A stretch of 64,000 nucleotides of DNA from Rubrivivax sp. (GTDB taxonomy: Bacteria > Pseudomonadota > Gammaproteobacteria > Burkholderiales > Burkholderiaceae_C): contig JAEUPB010000100.1 of NCBI GenBank assembly GCA_016789955.1, forward strand, positions 1-64,000, written 5' to 3'. Positions 61,210 through 64,000 of this stretch are shown in pieces. Under the pieces are notes generated by a model, which saw only the letters and a list, made by a program, of their open reading frames with translations, did not search any database and had not been told where the DNA came from. Within the stretch, counting starts at the first letter, position 1; every line of letters starts with the position of its first letter. A program made the translations under genes and the position numbers.

Positions 61210-62526
61210 CTACGCCGGCATCGCCGGCAGCGTCACCTCCACGCGCAGCCCGCCCTGCGGCGCGGTGTCGAGCCGGGCGTGGCCGCCGTGCCGCAGCGCC
61301 ACGGCCTGCACGATCGCCAGGCCCAGCCCGCTGCCGGAGGCCTCGGCCCCGGCGCCGCGGGCGAAGCGGTCGAACAGGCGCTCGCGCTCGGCCGGCGGCA
61401 CGCCGGCACCTCCGTCGTCCACCCGCAGGACCAGGTTCGCGGCCTCGCACGCCAGCGACACCCGCACCGGCGGCCGGCCATGCAGCAGCGCGTTGTCGAG
61501 CAGGTTGCGCACGGCGCTGCGCAGCGCCTGGGCGTCGCCGTGCACGAGGGCGGAGGCGGGCAGCTCGGGCTCGATCGTGCAGGCGGCGCGTTCGGCGAGC
61601 GGGGCCACGTCGGCCAGCGTCTCGCGCACGACCGCCGCCAGGTCCACCGCACCGCGGGGCGCACCGGCGCCGGGCTCGGCGCGGGCCAGCGCCAGCAGCT
61701 GCGCCACGAGGTGCGTGCTGCGGTCCACGCCGGCGCGCAGCCGCTGCTGTGCGGCCTCGTGCTGCTCGTCGGTGGCGGCGTCGCGCAGCAGCCCGAGCTG
61801 CAGCTTCAGCGCCGTCAGCGGCGTGCGCAGTTCGTGGGCGGCATCGGCCACGAAGGTGCGCTGGGTCTCGAAGGCCTCGGCCAGCCGCGCCAGCAACGCG
61901 TTGAAGGCGGTGACCAGCGGCACCACTTCGCCGGGCAGACCGGCGAGCGGCAGCGGCTCGGTGGCGCGCACGTCGCGCTCACCGATGCCGGAGGCCAGGC
62001 GCTGCAGCGGAGCCAGCGAGACGCCCAGCAGCCACCACAACGCGAACGCCACCACCGGTGCCGCGGCGGCGATCGGCAGCAGGCTGCGCAGCGCCGCCGC
62101 GGTGGCCAGCCGCCGGCGCACCGAGATCGGCTGGGCCACCTGCACCACGCGCAGCGGCGTCGCCGCGCCGTACACGCGCCAGGGCTCGCCGCCGAGGGTC
62201 ACCTCGCTGAAGCCGAGCACGGCGCGTGGCGGCAACGTGCCCACCAGTCCTGGTGGGCGGCTCGAGTACAGCTCGAGCCCCTGCATCGACCAGATCTGCA
62301 CGACGTAATCCAGCGCCGGGTTGGCCAGCACGGCGCGCTCGTCGTCGCCGATGCGGCCCTGGTCTCGCAGCGACAGCGCCATCTGCTGCAGGTGGTAGTC
62401 GAACAGCTGGTCGGCCTCGGCGCGCACGCTGATCCAGGTGGCGCCGCCCACCGCCAGACCGACCACCGCGGCGAGCACGCCGAGGAAGGCGAACAGCCGG
62501 CCCCGCAGCGAGCCGAGGTGATTCAC
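61210..62526 (-). CDS. Two-component sensor histidine kinase (QseC/TctE-like)
   Basis: A 438-residue membrane kinase. Transmembrane helix 1 is FAFLGVLAAVVGLAVGGATWI; a periplasmic sensing domain follows; helix 2 is SLLPIAAAAPVVAFALWWLLG, then a HAMP linker. The H-box is TFVADAAHELRTPLTALKLQLG, the N-box ALRSAVRNLLDNALLHG, and the G-boxes VDDGGAGVPP and GSGLGLAIVQAV. The ligand is unknown. The ATG overlaps the response regulator stop by 4 bases, and its stop is 139 bases before the HtrA start. Confidence 0.94.
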   Translation of the reverse strand: MNHLGSLRGRLFAFLGVLAAVVGLAVGGATWISVRAEADQLFDYHLQQMALSLRDQGRIGDDERAVLANPALDYVVQIWSMQGLELYSSRPPGLVGTLPPRAVLGFSEVTLGGEPWRVYGAATPLRVVQVAQPISVRRRLATAAALRSLLPIAAAAPVVAFALWWLLGVSLAPLQRLASGIGERDVRATEPLPLAGLPGEVVPLVTAFNALLARLAEAFETQRTFVADAAHELRTPLTALKLQLGLLRDAATDEQHEAAQQRLRAGVDRSTHLVAQLLALARAEPGAGAPRGAVDLAAVVRETLADVAPLAERAACTIEPELPASALVHGDAQALRSAVRNLLDNALLHGRPPVRVSLACEAANLVLRVDDGGAGVPPAERERLFDRFARGAGAEASGSGLGLAIVQAVALRHGGHARLDTAPQGGLRVEVTLPAMPA

Positions 62527-63197
62527 CGCGCGCCGTCCTTGGCCGGCCCGGCGTAGTAGCCCAGGCCGCGCACCGTGTGCAGCAGGTCGTCGCCGAGCTT
62601 CTTGCGCAGCTGGTGCATGTAGACGCTGATCGCGTTGCTCTCCAGTTCCTCGCCCCAGCCGTACAGGCGGTCCTCGAGCCGGGCGCGCGACACGATCGCG
62701 CCGGGCCGTTCCAGCAGCGCCTGCAGCACCGCGAACTCACGCGCCGACAGCAGGACCGGCCGGCCGCCGCGCGTCACCTCGCGCGTGGCCGGGTCCAGCT
62801 GCAGGTCGGCCACGCCGAGCACGCTGTGCGCGCGGCCACCGTGCCGGCGCACCAGGGCGCGCAGCCGCGCCAGCAGCTCGTCGAGCTCGAAGGGCTTGAC
62901 GAGGTAGTCGTCGGCGCCGGTGTCCAGGCCGCGCACGCGGTCGGGCAGCGCGTCGCGCGCGGTGACCACGATCACCGGCGTCGTGTCGCCGCGCGCCCGC
63001 AGCGCGCGCAGCACCTCCAGGCCGTCGCGGCCGGGCAGGCCGAGATCGAGCAGCACGGCGTCGAAGCGCTCGCTGGCGAGAGCGGCATCGGCGGCACGGC
63101 CGTCGCGCACCCAGTCGGCCGCGAGCCCCTGGCCACGCAGCGCGTCGCGCAGGCTCTCGCCGATCATCGTGTCGTCCTCGACCAGCAGCACTCGCAT
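62523..63197 (-). CDS. OmpR-family response regulator (QseB-like)
   Basis: A 224-residue regulator. Receiver features are MRVLLVEDDTMIGESL, phospho-acceptor Asp in AVLLDLGLPGRDGLEVL, and DDYLVKPFELDELLAR. The winged-helix effector contains LSAREFAVLQALLERPGAIVSRARLEDRLY and SNAISVYMHQLRKKLGDDLLHTVRGLGYYA. It is translated just upstream of the kinase and partners it. Regulated targets cannot be told, although the neighbouring HtrA gene is a natural candidate. Confidence 0.94.
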   Translation of the reverse strand: MRVLLVEDDTMIGESLRDALRGQGLAADWVRDGRAADAALASERFDAVLLDLGLPGRDGLEVLRALRARGDTTPVIVVTARDALPDRVRGLDTGADDYLVKPFELDELLARLRALVRRHGGRAHSVLGVADLQLDPATREVTRGGRPVLLSAREFAVLQALLERPGAIVSRARLEDRLYGWGEELESNAISVYMHQLRKKLGDDLLHTVRGLGYYAGPAKDGAR

Positions 63198-63234
63198 CGG
63201 CGTCGAGAATACGACGCCGTGCCGCGCGGTGCCT

Positions 63235-63738
63235 TCAGCAGCCGGGCACGCCGGGCACCAGGGCGCCGGGGGCGCACAGCCGAGGCCGGCCCGAAGGCCC
63301 CACCTCGGCGCGCAGCACATGGCCGCGGCTGGACTTCAGCTCGGCATGGCCGCTGCCGCGGCCGCCGGGTTCGAACTGCACCTCCTGCGCGGCCTGCAGT
63401 TCCACGCCCTTGAACTGGGGCGCGCCCATCGTCTTCCCGCGGCAGGTCTGCGGCACGCGACAGTCGCAGCCCGGCGTGGTGGCCACGGCCCAGCACCAGT
63501 CGGCACCGGTCGCGAAGGCCACGTGCATCGTGCGGTCGCGTTGCGCGGCCGCGAACCGCGTTTCGGCCATCTCGGACACCAGCACCTCGCCGGCGGCGCG
63601 CACGCGGGCGCGGGCCAGCACGTCGTTCATCATCGGCAAGGCCAGCGTCGCCAGCGTCACGAGCATCGCCAGCGCGATGGCCATCTCGATCAGCGTGAAG
63701 CCGCGCGCGGGTCGGCGGCGGAACGTGCGCAGGGACAT
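63235..63738 (-). CDS. Type IV minor pilin (GspH/FimT-like)
   Basis: A 167-residue pseudopilin. The prepilin peptidase site RGFTLIEMAIALAMLVTLATLALPMM is at residues 13-37; cleavage after Gly precedes a methylated Phe. The C-terminal part is rich in Gly and Cys (WCWAVATTPGCDCRVPQTC, final LVPGVPGC), typical of FimT/FimU minor pilins that prime pilus assembly. It lies 8 bases after the PilE-like gene and is in the same operon. Confidence 0.88.
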   Translation of the reverse strand: MSLRTFRRRPARGFTLIEMAIALAMLVTLATLALPMMNDVLARARVRAAGEVLVSEMAETRFAAAQRDRTMHVAFATGADWCWAVATTPGCDCRVPQTCRGKTMGAPQFKGVELQAAQEVQFEPGGRGSGHAELKSSRGHVLRAEVGPSGRPRLCAPGALVPGVPGC

Positions 63739-63746
63739 GGAAGGCC

Positions 63747-64000
63747 TCAGCGCACCCAGCAGGCCGGCGTGGGGCCGTGTTCGGGCACGCCACCCACCAC
63801 CGTCAGCACGATCTGCGCGCAGGCGGTGTCCCCGGCCTGCGGGCCATCGGCGCGGGCCACGGCCTGCGCGGTGTAGCGCTCGGGCGTGGCTTCGGTGAGC
63901 TGGATGTCGTAGAGGCGCGCATCGCTCACCACCTGCGACGCGCCGATCAGCGCGCGCGTGTCGGCGGCGTAGAAGCCGTGCATCGCGTGGTGGCGTTCCT
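63747..64000 (-). CDS. pilE: PilE-like minor pilin, cut by the window edge
   Basis: Only the C-terminal part (about 84 residues) is inside the window; the frame is open to the edge. The segment HHAMHGFYAADTRALIGASQVVSDARLYDIQLTEATPERYTAQAVARADGP, then a Cys pair (DTACAQI and PACW), matches the PilE-like globular domain of type IV minor pilins. The N-terminal prepilin motif must lie beyond 64000. It continues the minor pilin operon with the FimT-like gene. Confidence 0.82.
   Translation of the reverse strand, partial: ERHHAMHGFYAADTRALIGASQVVSDARLYDIQLTEATPERYTAQAVARADGPQAGDTACAQIVLTVVGGVPEHGPTPACWVR

Overview
The window is high-GC, gene-dense, non-coding-poor DNA. It reads as chromosome of a betaproteobacterium of the order Burkholderiales, probably the Rubrivivax/Leptothrix/Piscinibacter-like branch. 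The grounds are the pepN-fbp pair, a tripartite-tricarboxylate (Bug-type) binding protein, the flagellar fliF-R block, minor pilins and the style of the housekeeping proteins. The genus is inferred, not proven.

Layout. 1-1.4 kb: a thin accessory patch (small HNH nuclease, secreted Rap1a/HdeA-like protein) ending at the 3' side of a tRNA-Thr(CGU), so probably an island or prophage remnant. 1.5-7.7 kb: a minus-strand housekeeping run, prfB (with its programmed +1 frameshift), pepN, fbp, a histidine phosphatase and two small membrane proteins. 7.7-13.2 kb: an alpha/beta hydrolase, a GST, a GNAT acetyltransferase and a four-PAS soluble hybrid histidine kinase. Between the last two lies a 278-bp non-coding element with 18-bp perfect terminal inverted repeats and two nested cruciforms. 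13.2-15.1 kb: gmd and a WecG/TagA/CpsF glycosyltransferase.

15.2-25.8 kb is the main accessory system: eleven tightly packed minus-strand genes that look like a complete pathway for uptake and mineralisation of biuret/triuret-type oligoureas. In transcription order they are atzF (allophanate hydrolase), atzG, atzE (1-carboxybiuret hydrolase), atzH, a BMP-type binding protein, two permeases, biuH (biuret hydrolase), the ABC ATPase, a second isochorismatase-like hydrolase that is a candidate triuret hydrolase, and a GntR/FCD regulator. A TTGGTATACAAG operator-like site lies just upstream of the first gene. No cyanuric acid hydrolase gene is present in the window.

26-47.8 kb is mixed housekeeping: ychF, a Lon-substrate-domain protein, a catalytically degenerate HD-GYP protein, an acyl-CoA synthetase, a DUF2975/XRE/proline-rich trio, an aldo-keto reductase, ybaK, a lipoprotein hydrolase, a CBS protein, mutL, a DedA protein, a frameshifted S9 peptidase, amiC-tsaE, queG, a chalcone-isomerase-like protein, a Bug-type binding protein, xerD, a response regulator and a DUF455 protein.

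47.8-59.6 kb is the flagellar basal-body/export cluster: fliF-G-H-I-J-K-L-M-N-O-P-Q-R on the minus strand, with fliE divergent. 59.6-63.2 kb holds an HtrA/DegQ protease and a QseBC-like two-component pair. The right edge cuts into a type IV minor pilin cluster (FimT/GspH-like, then a PilE-like gene truncated by the window).
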